In this document: positions 47,819 to 56,333 of the stretch, piece by piece | How the letters are laid out: the number at the start of each line of letters is the position of its first letter | Numbering within the stretch: the stretch's first letter is position 1 | DNA from: Aminobacter sp039907765 | GTDB lineage: Bacteria; Pseudomonadota; Alphaproteobacteria; Rhizobiales; Rhizobiaceae | Direction: 5' to 3' | Length of the DNA stretch: 64,000 nt | Assembly (NCBI RefSeq): GCF_039907765.1 | Contig: NZ_JARDJI010000002.1 | Coordinates: 494,517-558,516, forward strand | Notes under the pieces: generated by a model | The model's input: only the letters and a program-made list of their open reading frames with translations | The model's database searches: none | What the model was told of the DNA's origin: nothing | Made by a program: the position numbers and the translations under genes

Positions 47819-48802
47819 ATGGCAGGCGTCGAACAGATCACGGTGGAAGCCGGCGAAGCGGGCATGCGGCTCGATCGCTGGTTCAAGACCCATTTTCCCG
47901 GGCTCGGCTTCGGCCATCTGCAGAAGCTGCTGCGCTCCGGCCAGATCCGCGTCAATGGCGGCCGCGCCAAGGCCGACACGCGCGTCGAGCCGGGACACGT
48001 GATCCGCATTCCGCCGCTCGACGTCGACAAGAAGGGCGAGGGGCCGCTGACGGCGCGCACCATGCGCAATCAGGATGATGGCGACGTGCTCGCCCAGATG
48101 CTGCTCTACGAGGACCCCAAGGTCTTCGTCTTCAACAAGCCGGCCGGCCTTGCCGTGCAGGGCGGCTCCGGCGTCTCGCGCCATCTCGACGACATGCTGG
48201 AGGCCTGGCGCAACAAGAAGGGCGAGAAGCCGCGCCTGGTGCACCGCCTCGACCGCGACACTTCCGGCGTGCTCGTGGTCGCCCGCACGCGCCTTGCGGC
48301 GATGAAGCTCGCCGAGGCCTTCCGCGCCCGCGAAACCAGGAAGACCTACTGGGCCCTGGTCAAGGGCGTGCCGCCCAAGCGCGAGGACAAGATCTCGACC
48401 TGGCTGATCAAGGAACAGACGCCGGACGGCGACCGCATGCGCATCGCCAAGCACGGCGAAAAGGGCGCCGACCATGCCGTTTCCTACTATCGCATCCTCG
48501 AGCAGGCGGCCCAGGCGCTGACCTGGCTCGAAATGGAGCCCTATACCGGGCGCACCCACCAGTTGCGCGTCCACGCCGCCCATATCGGTTGCCCGATCAT
48601 CGGCGATCCGAAATATTTCGAGCACGACACCAACTGGGAATTCCCCGGCGGCATCCAGAACCGCCTGCACCTGCATGCCCGCCGCATCGTCATCCCGCAT
48701 CCCGACCAGGGCGTGATCGACGTCACCGCACCGATGCCGCCGCATATGCGCCAGAGCTGGAACCTGATCGGCTTCGACGAGGAAAGCGGCTCGCCCGAGT
48801 GA
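47819..48802 (+). CDS. rluC: RluA-family 23S rRNA pseudouridine synthase (RluC-like)
   Basis: Isomerises uridines in 23S rRNA. The 327-residue protein has an S4 RNA-binding domain (about residues 10-70, GMRLDRWFKTHF) and the pseudouridine synthase domain with catalytic Asp in VHRLDRDTSGVLVV and the later GRTHQLRVHAAHIG. Two adjacent ATG codons (47816 and 47819) both fit; the second leaves more room after the AGGTGA. RluC is the closest call, but RluD-type specificity cannot be excluded by eye. Confidence 0.9.
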   Translation: MAGVEQITVEAGEAGMRLDRWFKTHFPGLGFGHLQKLLRSGQIRVNGGRAKADTRVEPGHVIRIPPLDVDKKGEGPLTARTMRNQDDGDVLAQMLLYEDPKVFVFNKPAGLAVQGGSGVSRHLDDMLEAWRNKKGEKPRLVHRLDRDTSGVLVVARTRLAAMKLAEAFRARETRKTYWALVKGVPPKREDKISTWLIKEQTPDGDRMRIAKHGEKGADHAVSYYRILEQAAQALTWLEMEPYTGRTHQLRVHAAHIGCPIIGDPKYFEHDTNWEFPGGIQNRLHLHARRIVIPHPDQGVIDVTAPMPPHMRQSWNLIGFDEESGSPE

Positions 48803-48816
48803 ACCCCCGGACCATC

Positions 48817-49467
48817 ATGAAACTCGTACTTTTCGATTGCGACGGCACGCTGGTCGACAGCGCCGACATCATCCATGCCTCGATGGTGGCGACGTTTCGC
48901 GAGGCCGGCCTGCCGCTTCCGACGCCCGCCGCCACCAAGGGCATCATCGGGCTGACGCTCGACATCGCGATCGCCGCCCTTTTGCAGCGTCCGCTCGACG
49001 ACGAGTGCCGGCAACTCGCTGTCCGCTACAAGGAACATTTCAATGCCACGCATCGCCGGCCCGACTTCGAGGAGCCGCTGTTCGACGGCATTGCACAATT
49101 ATTAGGCACATTGGCGGCTCGCGACGACGTGCTGATCGGCATGGTCACCGGCAAGTCGCGGCGAGGGGTGCGTCGCGTGCTCGAAGCGCATGGCTTCGAA
49201 CGCTATTTCGTCACCGTGCGCACGGCGGACGACTGCCCGTCGAAGCCGCATCCGGCCATGGTGCTGGAATGCTGCGCTGAGATGGGCGTCGACCCGGCCT
49301 CGACTTTGGTGGTCGGCGACGCCATTTATGACATGCAGATGGCCAAGAGCGCGGGTGCACGCGCGGTCGGCGTGTCGTGGGGCTACCACCACCGTGAAGG
49401 CCTGTTCGCCACCGGCGCGGATGCCGTGATCGACACGCCCGCCGAACTGCTGGCCCTCATCGACTGA
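48817..49467 (+). CDS. HAD-family hydrolase (phosphatase-like)
   Basis: A 216-residue HAD hydrolase resembling phosphoglycolate phosphatase. The nucleophile loop is FDCDGTLVDSADI at the N-terminus, motif II is GMVTGKS, and motif III-IV is KPHP...VVGDAIYDMQMAKSAGA. The helical cap is inserted after motif I (subfamily IA). It starts 14 bases after rluC and precedes the ATP12 gene by 12 bases, so it is part of the rluC-HAD-ATP12 run. Substrate unknown. Confidence 0.88.
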   Translation: MKLVLFDCDGTLVDSADIIHASMVATFREAGLPLPTPAATKGIIGLTLDIAIAALLQRPLDDECRQLAVRYKEHFNATHRRPDFEEPLFDGIAQLLGTLAARDDVLIGMVTGKSRRGVRRVLEAHGFERYFVTVRTADDCPSKPHPAMVLECCAEMGVDPASTLVVGDAIYDMQMAKSAGARAVGVSWGYHHREGLFATGADAVIDTPAELLALID

Positions 49468-49479
49468 CAGGAGCGAACC

Positions 49480-50274
49480 ATGCGCGACATTCTGAGCGAT
49501 CTCGAAGCCGGCCCGCAGCTGTCCGATCCCGATCCGATCCGCCGGGCGCAGATCCAGATGCGCACGCCGCTGCCCAAGCGCTTCTACAAGCAGGCATCGG
49601 TGGCGGAAACGGACGGCGCCCATGCGGTCCAGCTCGACGGCAAGTCGGTGCGCACGCCCGGCAAGGCCCTGCTCGCGCTGCCCACCGCGGCGGCGGCGCA
49701 GCTCGTCGCCGACGAATTCGCCGCCCAGGCCGAAGTCATCGACCCCTTCACCATGCCCGTGCTGCGGCTCGTCAACACGGCGATCGACGGCGTCGCCGCC
49801 GACCCGCAGGCGGTGCTCGAGGACATCCTGCGCTTCGCCTCCTCGGATCTGCTGTGCTACCGCGCCGACAGCCCGGAAAAGCTCGTCCAGCGCCAGTCGG
49901 ATGCCTGGGATCCGGTGATCGACTGGGCGCGGGCGTCGCTGGGCGCGCGTTTCGTGCTCGCCGAAGGCGTGATGCATGTCGACCAGCCGCGCGAGGCGAT
50001 CGCAGCGCTCGGCGTCCATCTTTCGCAGCGCTCGGAGCCGATGCGGCTGGCAGCGCTGCATGTCATGACGGCGCTCACCGGTTCGGCGCTGCTGGCGCTG
50101 GCCGTGGAGATGGGCGAACTCGACGTCGAGGAGGCCTGGACGGCCGCTCACGTCGATGAGGACTGGCAGATCGAGCACTGGGGCCAGGATTCCGAGGCCG
50201 TCGCCCGCCGCGCCAACCGCAAGCGCGACATGCAGGCGGCCGTTGCCCTGCTGACCGCGCTGAAGCCGGCCTGA
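49480..50274 (+). CDS. ATP12-family F1-ATPase assembly chaperone
   Basis: A 264-residue homologue of mitochondrial Atp12, which binds the F1 alpha subunit during ATP synthase assembly. Family features are KRFYKQASV, VQLDGKSVRTPGKALLALP, and the conserved SDLLCYRADSPEKLVQRQ and AALHVMTALTGSALLALA segments. Present in alphaproteobacteria and mitochondria. It ends the rluC-HAD-ATP12 run; the glnII control region follows. Confidence 0.92.
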   Translation: MRDILSDLEAGPQLSDPDPIRRAQIQMRTPLPKRFYKQASVAETDGAHAVQLDGKSVRTPGKALLALPTAAAAQLVADEFAAQAEVIDPFTMPVLRLVNTAIDGVAADPQAVLEDILRFASSDLLCYRADSPEKLVQRQSDAWDPVIDWARASLGARFVLAEGVMHVDQPREAIAALGVHLSQRSEPMRLAALHVMTALTGSALLALAVEMGELDVEEAWTAAHVDEDWQIEHWGQDSEAVARRANRKRDMQAAVALLTALKPA

Positions 50275-50333
50275 CCCGCCGGGGCGGCGCAGCACGTCGC
50301 TTGTGCAGGACGAGCCGGAGACCGGCATCCACC

Positions 50334-50350
50334 TGCCTAATTGTTGTGCA
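50334..50350. promoter_or_regulatory. NtrC-like upstream site of glnII
   Basis: TGCCTAATTGTTGTGCA, a 17-mer ending in GTGCA, matches the length and right arm of the NtrC consensus (TGCAC-N7-GTGCA) and shares 13 of 17 bases with the site before dusB. It lies about 52 bp before the -24/-12 promoter, closer than usual for an enhancer. Confidence 0.5.
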
Positions 50351-50401
50351 CTTCAATCGCGTGCCGTCGTGCCAAGCCTTGCATCAGCTGCATTTCGCAG
50401 T

Positions 50402-50417
50402 TGGCACGAGGCTTGCT
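50402..50417 (+). promoter_or_regulatory. sigma-54 (-24/-12) promoter of glnII
   Basis: TGGCACGAGGCTTGCT agrees with the RpoN consensus TGGCACG-N4-TTGCW at every fixed position, with GG and GC 10 bases apart. It lies 56 bp before the glnII ATG. glnII is known to depend on NtrC and sigma-54 in rhizobia. Confidence 0.93.
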
Positions 50418-50473
50418 TCTCATATGTCGGCAAAACAGCCGCCCCGGCGGCAGCACGACACTGAGAGGACAGC

Positions 50474-51514
50474 ATGACGAAGTACAAGCTCGAGTACATT
50501 TGGCTGGACGGATACACGCCGACCCCCAATCTTCGCGGCAAGACGCAGATCAAGGAGTTCGCGGAATTCCCCAGGCTCGAGCAGCTTCCGCTATGGGGCT
50601 TCGACGGCAGCTCGACCCGGCAGGCCGAAGGCCGCAGCTCCGACTGCGTGCTGAAGCCGGTCGCCGTCTATCCCGATCCGGCCCGCACCAACGGCGTGCT
50701 GGTGATGTGCGAAGTGATGATGCCCGACGGCGTCACCCCGCATCCGTCCAACAGCCGCGCCGGCATCCTCGACGACGAGGGCGCCTGGTTCGGCTTCGAG
50801 CAGGAATACTTCTTCTACAAGGACGGCCGCCCGCTCGGCTTCCCGGAGAGCGGTTTCCCGGCTCCGCAGGGCGAATACTACACCGGCGTCGGCTACAAGA
50901 ACGTCGGCAACATCGCCCGCCAGATCGTCGAGGAGCACCTCGACCTCTGCCTGGCCGCCGGCATCAACCATGAAGGCATCAATGCCGAGGTGGCCAAGGG
51001 CCAGTGGGAATTCCAGGTCTTCGGCAAGGGCTCGAAGAAGGCGGCCGACGAGATCTGGCTGGCGCGCTACCTGCTGCAGCGCCTGACCGAGAAGTACTGC
51101 ATCGACATCGAGTACCACTGCAAGCCGCTCGGCGATACCGACTGGAACGGCTCGGGCATGCACGCCAACTTCTCGACCGCCTACATGCGCGAAGTCGGCG
51201 GCAAGGCCTATTTCGAGGCGCTGATGGCAGCCTTCGGCGAAGCCCGCGCCGACCACATCGCCGTCTATGGCCCGGACAACCACCTGCGCCTGACCGGCAA
51301 GCACGAGACCGCTTCGATCCACGTCTTCACCTGGGGCGTGGCCGACCGCGGCGCCTCGGTCCGCGTGCCGCACAGCTTCGTCCGCAACGACTATCGCGGC
51401 TATCTCGAGGATCGCCGCCCGAACTCGCAGGGCGACCCCTACCAGATCGCCTCGCAGATCCTGAAGACGATCGCTTCGGTGCCGACCAGCGTCGAGACCA
51501 AGGAAGCTGCCTAA
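50474..51514 (+). CDS. glnII: glutamine synthetase type II
   Basis: Eukaryote-type octameric-class glutamine synthetase (ATP-dependent amidation of glutamate), used under nitrogen limitation and found in rhizobia, Frankia and Streptomyces. 346 residues, far shorter than GSI. Recognised from KYKLEYIWLDGYTPTPNLRG, WGFDGSSTRQAEG, NHEGINAEVAKGQWEFQVF and the C-terminal YLEDRRPNSQGDPYQIA. Not regulated by adenylylation. The start follows GAGAGGACAGC. Strong sigma-54 promoter upstream, terminator downstream. Confidence 0.97.
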   Translation: MTKYKLEYIWLDGYTPTPNLRGKTQIKEFAEFPRLEQLPLWGFDGSSTRQAEGRSSDCVLKPVAVYPDPARTNGVLVMCEVMMPDGVTPHPSNSRAGILDDEGAWFGFEQEYFFYKDGRPLGFPESGFPAPQGEYYTGVGYKNVGNIARQIVEEHLDLCLAAGINHEGINAEVAKGQWEFQVFGKGSKKAADEIWLARYLLQRLTEKYCIDIEYHCKPLGDTDWNGSGMHANFSTAYMREVGGKAYFEALMAAFGEARADHIAVYGPDNHLRLTGKHETASIHVFTWGVADRGASVRVPHSFVRNDYRGYLEDRRPNSQGDPYQIASQILKTIASVPTSVETKEAA

Positions 51515-51536
51515 CCTTTAGGCAGCGTCGAACAAC

Positions 51537-51567
51537 AAAGCCCCGGGTTTCGGTCCGGGGCTTTTTT
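51537..51567 (+). terminator. intrinsic terminator of glnII
   Basis: AAAGCCCCGG and CCGGGGCTTT form a stem around GTTTCGGT, followed by further T's (51562-51567 are all T). Just upstream, a second stem-loop (GCTGCCTA...TAGGCAGC, 51506-51526) covers the glnII stop codon. Confidence 0.92.
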
Positions 51568-51647
51568 CGTTTCCAGGGAGCGGAGAGAGGGCTGACGAGC
51601 CATGCGGATGGCCTGCGCCGCGTAGCGATTCAGCGCCTCAGCGCATA

Positions 51648-51677
51648 AAAAAGCCCCGGATCGCTCCGGGGCTTTTT
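51648..51677. terminator. terminator of glnA, also usable by glnII
   Basis: AAAAAGCCCCGGA-TCGC-TCCGGGGCTTTTT is a perfect 13-bp stem with T-runs on both strands. It lies 18 bp after the glnA stop, between the convergent synthetase genes. Confidence 0.92.
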
Positions 51678-51695
51678 CGCTTTGTTTCTCGAACC

Positions 51696-53105
51696 TTAGA
51701 TCGAGTAGTACATGTCGTACTCGACCGGGTGCGGGGTCATCTCGAAGCGCATCACCTCGGCCATCTTCAGCTCGATGAAGCTGTCGATCTGGTCGTCGTC
51801 GAAGACGCCGCCGGCCTTGAGGAAGCCGCGGTCCTTGTCGAGGCTCTGGAGTGCCTCGCGCAGGCTGCCGCAGACGGTCGGGATCTTCTTGAGCTCCTTG
51901 GCCGGCAGGTCGTACAGATCCTTGTCCATCGGCTGGCCGGGGTGGATCTTGTTCTTGATGCCGTCGAGGCCGGCCATCAGCAGGGCGGCGAAGCCGAGAT
52001 AGGGGTTCGCGCCCGGATCGGGGAAGCGGACCTCGACGCGCTTCGACTTCGGCGACGAGCCGAACGGGATGCGGCACGAGGCCGAGCGGTTGCGGGCCGA
52101 ATAGGCCAGCAGCACCGGCGCCTCGTAGCCCGGCACCAGGCGCTTGTAGGAGTTGGTCAGCGGGTTGGTGAAGGCGTTGACCGCCTTGGCGTGCTTGATG
52201 ACGCCGCCGATGAAGTAGAGGCAGTTCTCCGACAGGCCGGCATACTCGTTGCCGGCAAAAGTCGGCTTGCCGTTCTTCCAGATCGACATGTGGACGTGCA
52301 TGCCCGAGCCGTTGTCGCCGAAGATCGGTTTCGGCATGAAAGTGGCCGTCTTGCCGTAGGCGTTGGCGACCTGGTGCACGACATACTTGTAGATCAGCAT
52401 CTTGTCGGCGTTGCGGACCAGCGTGTCGAACTTGATGCCGAGCTCGTGCTGGGCGGCGGCGACCTCGTGGTGGTGCTTCTCGACGCGCACGCCCATCTCG
52501 GTCAGCACCGTCAGCATCTCGGAACGCATGTCCTGGCAGCTGTCGACCGGCGGCACCGGGAAATAGCCGCCCTTGACGCGCGGACGGTGGCCGAGGTTGC
52601 CGGTCTCGTAGTCGGTGTCGTCGTTCGACGGCAGTTCGGTCGAGTCGAGCTTGAAGCCTGTGTTGTAGGCGTCGGCCTTGTACTTGACGTCATCGAAGAC
52701 GAAGAACTCGGCTTCCGGGCCGACGAAGATGGTGTCGCCGATGCCTTCCGCCTTCATGTAGGCCTCGGCCTTCTTGGCGGTACCGCGCGGATCGCGGTTG
52801 TAGGCCTCGCCCGAGACCGGGTCGAGGATGTCGCACAGGATCACCATGGTCGACTGGGCGAAGAACGGGTCCATGTGGACCGTGTCCGTGTCCGGCATCA
52901 GCACCATGTCGGACTCGTTGATGGCCTTCCAGCCGGCAATCGACGAGCCGTCGAACATGACGCCGTCGGAGAACATTTCCTCCTCGACTTCGGCGATGTC
53001 CATGGTGACGTGCTGGAGCTTGCCCTTCGGGTCGGTGAAGCGCAGGTCAACGAACTTCACGTCGTTGTCCTTGATCTGCTTCATGATGTCGCTGGCTGTC
53101 GTCAT
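51696..53105 (-). CDS. glnA: glutamine synthetase type I
   Basis: Main ammonium-assimilating enzyme, a dodecamer controlled by adenylylation through GlnE. The 469-residue protein has the FVDLRFTDPKGKLQHV beta-grasp start, the GFDGSS-equivalent MFDGSSIAGW, the metal/ATP segment NGSGMHVHMS, and the adenylylation site Tyr398 in DLYDLPAKE (Tyr397 in E. coli numbering without Met). The long open frame before the ATG includes glnB in a different frame. It is cotranscribed with glnB 53 bp upstream. Confidence 0.98.
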   Translation of the reverse strand: MTTASDIMKQIKDNDVKFVDLRFTDPKGKLQHVTMDIAEVEEEMFSDGVMFDGSSIAGWKAINESDMVLMPDTDTVHMDPFFAQSTMVILCDILDPVSGEAYNRDPRGTAKKAEAYMKAEGIGDTIFVGPEAEFFVFDDVKYKADAYNTGFKLDSTELPSNDDTDYETGNLGHRPRVKGGYFPVPPVDSCQDMRSEMLTVLTEMGVRVEKHHHEVAAAQHELGIKFDTLVRNADKMLIYKYVVHQVANAYGKTATFMPKPIFGDNGSGMHVHMSIWKNGKPTFAGNEYAGLSENCLYFIGGVIKHAKAVNAFTNPLTNSYKRLVPGYEAPVLLAYSARNRSASCRIPFGSSPKSKRVEVRFPDPGANPYLGFAALLMAGLDGIKNKIHPGQPMDKDLYDLPAKELKKIPTVCGSLREALQSLDKDRGFLKAGGVFDDDQIDSFIELKMAEVMRFEMTPHPVEYDMYYSI

Positions 53106-53158
53106 ATGCTGTTTTCCTGTCTGATGACGTTGGATCGGATGGACTGAAGAAAAAGGGG

Positions 53159-53497
53159 TCAGATGGCGTCTATGCCGGTTTCGCCGGTGCGGATGCGCAC
53201 CACTTCCTCGATGTTGGAGACGAAGATCTTGCCGTCGCCGATGCGGCCGGTCTGGGCGGCCTTGCGGATGGCCTCGATGGCCGCCTCGACGGCCTCGTCG
53301 CCGAGCACGACCTCGATCTTCACCTTGGGCAGGAAGTCGACGACATATTCGGCGCCGCGGTAGAGTTCGGTGTGGCCCTTCTGGCGGCCGAAGCCCTTGG
53401 CCTCGGTCACCGTGATGCCCTGGAGGCCTGCTTCCTGGAGGGCTTCCTTCACCTCGTCGAGCTTGAACGGCTTGATGATCGCTTCGATCTTTTTCAT
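53159..53497 (-). CDS. glnB: nitrogen regulatory protein PII (GlnB)
   Basis: Trimeric signal protein that integrates 2-oxoglutarate, ATP/ADP and glutamine status and controls NtrB and GlnE. 112 residues; MKKIEAIIKPFKLDEVKEAL is the conserved start. The T-loop carries the uridylylation site Tyr51 (YRGAEYVVDF), and the C-terminal GKIFV...RIRTGETGIDAI is the PII signature. The GGAGG ribosome site is about 11 bases before the ATG. First gene of a glnB-glnA operon with a putative sigma-54 promoter. Confidence 0.97.
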   Translation of the reverse strand: MKKIEAIIKPFKLDEVKEALQEAGLQGITVTEAKGFGRQKGHTELYRGAEYVVDFLPKVKIEVVLGDEAVEAAIEAIRKAAQTGRIGDGKIFVSNIEEVVRIRTGETGIDAI

Positions 53498-53559
53498 GCG
53501 AATACTGGCCTCCACTTGCCGAATCCATTTGGGGTGATGCACCCGCTCGCGCTCATCGA

Positions 53560-53575
53560 AGCACGAAGCATGCCA
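53560..53575 (-). promoter_or_regulatory. putative sigma-54 promoter of glnB-glnA
   Basis: On the minus strand TGGCATGCTTCGTGCT has GG and GC exactly 10 bases apart and fits the RpoN consensus except at two positions (T for C after TGGCA, and GTGC for TTGC). It lies 63 bp before the glnB ATG. ATTGTGC (53720-53726), shared with the dusB operator, is about 150 bp further upstream, a normal enhancer distance. Confidence 0.65.
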
Positions 53576-53810
53576 GTTGCATCGCCTGCGACACAATTGA
53601 GCGGTTTGCCCACGCACTGGCCGCAGAAACGGGATATTGCGGCGGATTCCGCCCCGCTGACCAGAGGGCGCACAAATTTTCATCGCGAATTGCGCTCGGG
53701 GCCTGCCTAAAAATGCATCATTGTGCCGAGGAATTGGGCTTTGACCGGTGTCTTTCGGTCCGCGCCCGCACTGTGATAACCATCATGACAACGACCGGAC
53801 GGATAGTGCC

Positions 53811-55310
53811 ATGGCCTTCGAACTGCTGACCCCGAACGAGATGGCGGAGGCCGACCGGCTGACCATCGCGGCAGGGCCGATCGACGGCATCGGCCTGATG
53901 CGCCGGGCAGGGGGCGCCGTCGCCGATCTGGTCCTGGCGCGCTATCCGGGCGCGCACCCCGTGCATGTGCTCTGCGGGCCGGGCAACAATGGCGGCGACG
54001 GCTATGTGGTGTCCCGCCTGCTGCGCGAAAGCGGGGTGCCGGTCAGGCTTTTCGCCGACGGCACGCCGAAGACGGGCAGCGACGCGGCACTGGCGGCGGC
54101 CGAGTGCCCGGTCGCGCCGGAGCCGCTTTCGCGCTTCTTGCCGGAGCCAGGCTGCCTGGTCGTCGACGCGCTCTACGGCGCTGGGCTGTCGAAGCCGCTG
54201 GCTGGCGAGGCCCTTGCGGCGGTCGAGCGGGCGAACGCCTCGGGCGTGACCGTCGTCGCAGTCGACCTGCCGTCCGGCGTATCGGGCGAAACCGGTGCGG
54301 TGCTCGGCGCCACGTTCAATGCGGCCGTGACCGTCACCTTCGCGCGCAAGAAGCCCGGCCATCTGCTGCAACCCGGAAGTGAGCATTGCGGCGAGGTCGT
54401 CGTTGCCGACATCGGCATGTCCACCGCGACGATCGCCGCCACCGGCACGCGCTGCCTGGAAAACGATCCCGCCTGGTGGCGCAGCCGGTTTCCATCGCCG
54501 GCCAACGACGCCCACAAATACAGCCGCGGCCATGTCGGCGTCTTCTCCGGCGGGGTCGCGGCCACCGGCGCGGCGCGGCTGTCGGCGATGGCCGCGGCGC
54601 GGGCCGGGGCAGGGGCGGTGACGGTGCTGTCGCCGGGATCGGCACTGGCCACCAATGCCGCACATCTCACCTCCATCATCCTCAGGCGCTGCGACGGGCT
54701 CGAGGACGCGCTAGCCTTCCTCGAGGCGCGCCGGCCCGCGGCGCTGGTCTACGGCCCGGGACTGGGGCCGGAGCCGGAGGTCGGCCGCTTCGCGCTCGAG
54801 TTGATGATGCAAGGACATGGACGCTTCGGCACGCTCGTGCTCGATGCCGACGGCATCACCTCGCTGTCGCACAAGCGCGCGGGCTTCCTGGAGGCTCGCC
54901 GGCGGCAGGGCCGCCCGGCGCTGGTGCTGACGCCGCATCACGGCGAGTTCGGCCGCCTGTTCCCCGACCTCGCCGCCGATGCCGCGCTGTCCAAGCTCGA
55001 ACGGGCGCGGGCGGCAGCCGCCAGGGTGGACGCAACGATCGTCTACAAGGGGCCCGACACGGTGATCGCGGCGCCCGACGGGCGGGCGGCGATCAACGCC
55101 AACGGCACGGCGCTGCTCGCCACCGCCGGTTCCGGCGACGTGCTGTCAGGGATCGTCGCGGCACTCGTGGCCCAGGGCATGCCGCATTTCGAGGCGGCCT
55201 GCGCCGCGGTCTGGATGCATGCCGCCGCCGCCCGCCGCTTCGGCCCCGGCCTGATCGCCGAGGATCTTCCGCTCGCGCTGCGCGAGGTCGTCGCGGCGTT
55301 GAGCGGGTGA
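53811..55310 (+). CDS. nnr: bifunctional NAD(P)HX epimerase/dehydratase
   Basis: Repairs hydrated NADH/NADPH. The 499-residue protein joins an N-terminal YjeF_N epimerase domain (about 1-215, NEMAEADRLTI; CGPGNNGGDGYVVSRLL) and a C-terminal ADP/ATP-dependent NAD(P)HX dehydratase domain of the ribokinase-like fold (about 225-499, HKYSRGHVGVFSGG; LTPHHGEFGRL; ATAGSGDVLSGIVA). The start MAFELLTPNEM is preferred over an ATG 21 codons earlier that precedes non-conserved sequence. It lies next to the glnB control region, with which it shares a 313-bp gap. Confidence 0.94.
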   Translation: MAFELLTPNEMAEADRLTIAAGPIDGIGLMRRAGGAVADLVLARYPGAHPVHVLCGPGNNGGDGYVVSRLLRESGVPVRLFADGTPKTGSDAALAAAECPVAPEPLSRFLPEPGCLVVDALYGAGLSKPLAGEALAAVERANASGVTVVAVDLPSGVSGETGAVLGATFNAAVTVTFARKKPGHLLQPGSEHCGEVVVADIGMSTATIAATGTRCLENDPAWWRSRFPSPANDAHKYSRGHVGVFSGGVAATGAARLSAMAAARAGAGAVTVLSPGSALATNAAHLTSIILRRCDGLEDALAFLEARRPAALVYGPGLGPEPEVGRFALELMMQGHGRFGTLVLDADGITSLSHKRAGFLEARRRQGRPALVLTPHHGEFGRLFPDLAADAALSKLERARAAAARVDATIVYKGPDTVIAAPDGRAAINANGTALLATAGSGDVLSGIVAALVAQGMPHFEAACAAVWMHAAAARRFGPGLIAEDLPLALREVVAALSG

Positions 55311-55322
55311 GGGGCGGGCCGT

Positions 55323-55490
55323 CTTTCCTTCCCCTTGTGGGAGAAGGTGCCTGAACGAAGTGAAGGCGGATGAGGGGTGCTGGACGGAGTGCAGCGCCCG
55401 CGCCGGAGCTGCCAATCTCCCCTCATTTTCACCGTCTCATTTCTTCCCACCCCCCTCTGTCCTGCAAACCTAGCAGGGTGGGAAGGAAGC
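55323..55490. repeat. REP-like palindromic repeats between nnr and the DUF72 gene
   Basis: In the 195-bp convergent gap, CTTCCCC-TTGT-GGGAGAAGG is followed by CGAAGTGAAGGCGGATGAGGGGTG, a well-known type of rhizobial dispersed repeat. A second inverted pair, CTTCCCACCC (55443-55452) and GGGTGGGAAG (55476-55485), follows. The 20-mer TTTCTTCCCACCCCCCTCTG here is found again at about 63725-63744. No coding signal. Confidence 0.7.
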
Positions 55491-55505
55491 AACGCGGTGC
55501 CCGGC

Positions 55506-56315
55506 TCAGCCTCCGTTCACCCGTTTCATCAGGGCGATCGCGCCGTGCGGGGCGCGTACCTTGCCCTCGGTGATGAAGAAGACGAAGACGTCGCGCGGCT
55601 TGACGGGCGCGTCGGTCGAAGGGTCGGCGCGGGGCAGGTCGGCCGGCACGCCGCCTTGCGCCCAGGTTTTCGCCCGCCCGGCCCATTCGTCCAGCGCCTT
55701 CGGCGCGTAGCAGTCGGGGTTGTCGTCGCTGCCGGTCTGCAGGCGGGCATAGACGAAGTCGCCGGTCACGTCGGCGATCGCCGGGTAGGTGGCGTGGTCG
55801 GCATAGACGATTGCCACGTTGTGCTTGCGCGCCAGCGCCACGAATTCGGGCACGACGAAGCTCGGATGGCGGACCTCGACGGCATGGCGCAGCATGATGC
55901 TGTCCTGCTTCTCCGGCAGCAGCTTCAGGAAGGCCTCGAAGTCGTCATGGTCGAACTTCTTGGTCGGCGCCATCTGCCACAGGATCGGACCGAGCTTGTC
56001 GCCCAGCGCGGTGATCCCTTGCGTGACGAAGCGCGTGACCGACTCCCCGGACTCCGCCAGCACGCGGCGGTTGGTGACGAAGCGGTTGCCCTTGAGCGTG
56101 AAGACGAAGCCGTCCGGCGCCTCGCTGGCCCATTTGAGGAAGGTCGGCTCCTTGAACCCGGAATAGTAGGTGCCGTTGACCTCGATCGCCGGCACCTGAC
56201 TGCTGGCAAATGTCAGCTGCTTCGCCTTGGACAGCTTTTCGGGATAGAACGTTCCTTCCCAGGGCTCGAACGTCCAGCCGCCCATGCCGGCGCGGATTTT
56301 TCCTGAAGCGGTCAT
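55506..56315 (-). CDS. DUF72 family protein
   Basis: A 269-residue TIM-barrel-like protein of the DUF72 (YecE) family, whose biochemical role is unknown. Family segments are IRAGMGGWTFEPWEGTFYP, VEVNGTYYSG-like VNGTYYSGFKEP, the LKGNRFVTN strand, and the C-terminal DVFVFFITEGKVRAPHGA. It converges on nnr. The orphan gene upstream (56334-56927) is only 18 bases away on the same strand, so the two may be cotranscribed. Confidence 0.87.
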   Translation of the reverse strand: MTASGKIRAGMGGWTFEPWEGTFYPEKLSKAKQLTFASSQVPAIEVNGTYYSGFKEPTFLKWASEAPDGFVFTLKGNRFVTNRRVLAESGESVTRFVTQGITALGDKLGPILWQMAPTKKFDHDDFEAFLKLLPEKQDSIMLRHAVEVRHPSFVVPEFVALARKHNVAIVYADHATYPAIADVTGDFVYARLQTGSDDNPDCYAPKALDEWAGRAKTWAQGGVPADLPRADPSTDAPVKPRDVFVFFITEGKVRAPHGAIALMKRVNGG

Positions 56316-56333
56316 CTTTTTAGTCCCTCGCAG

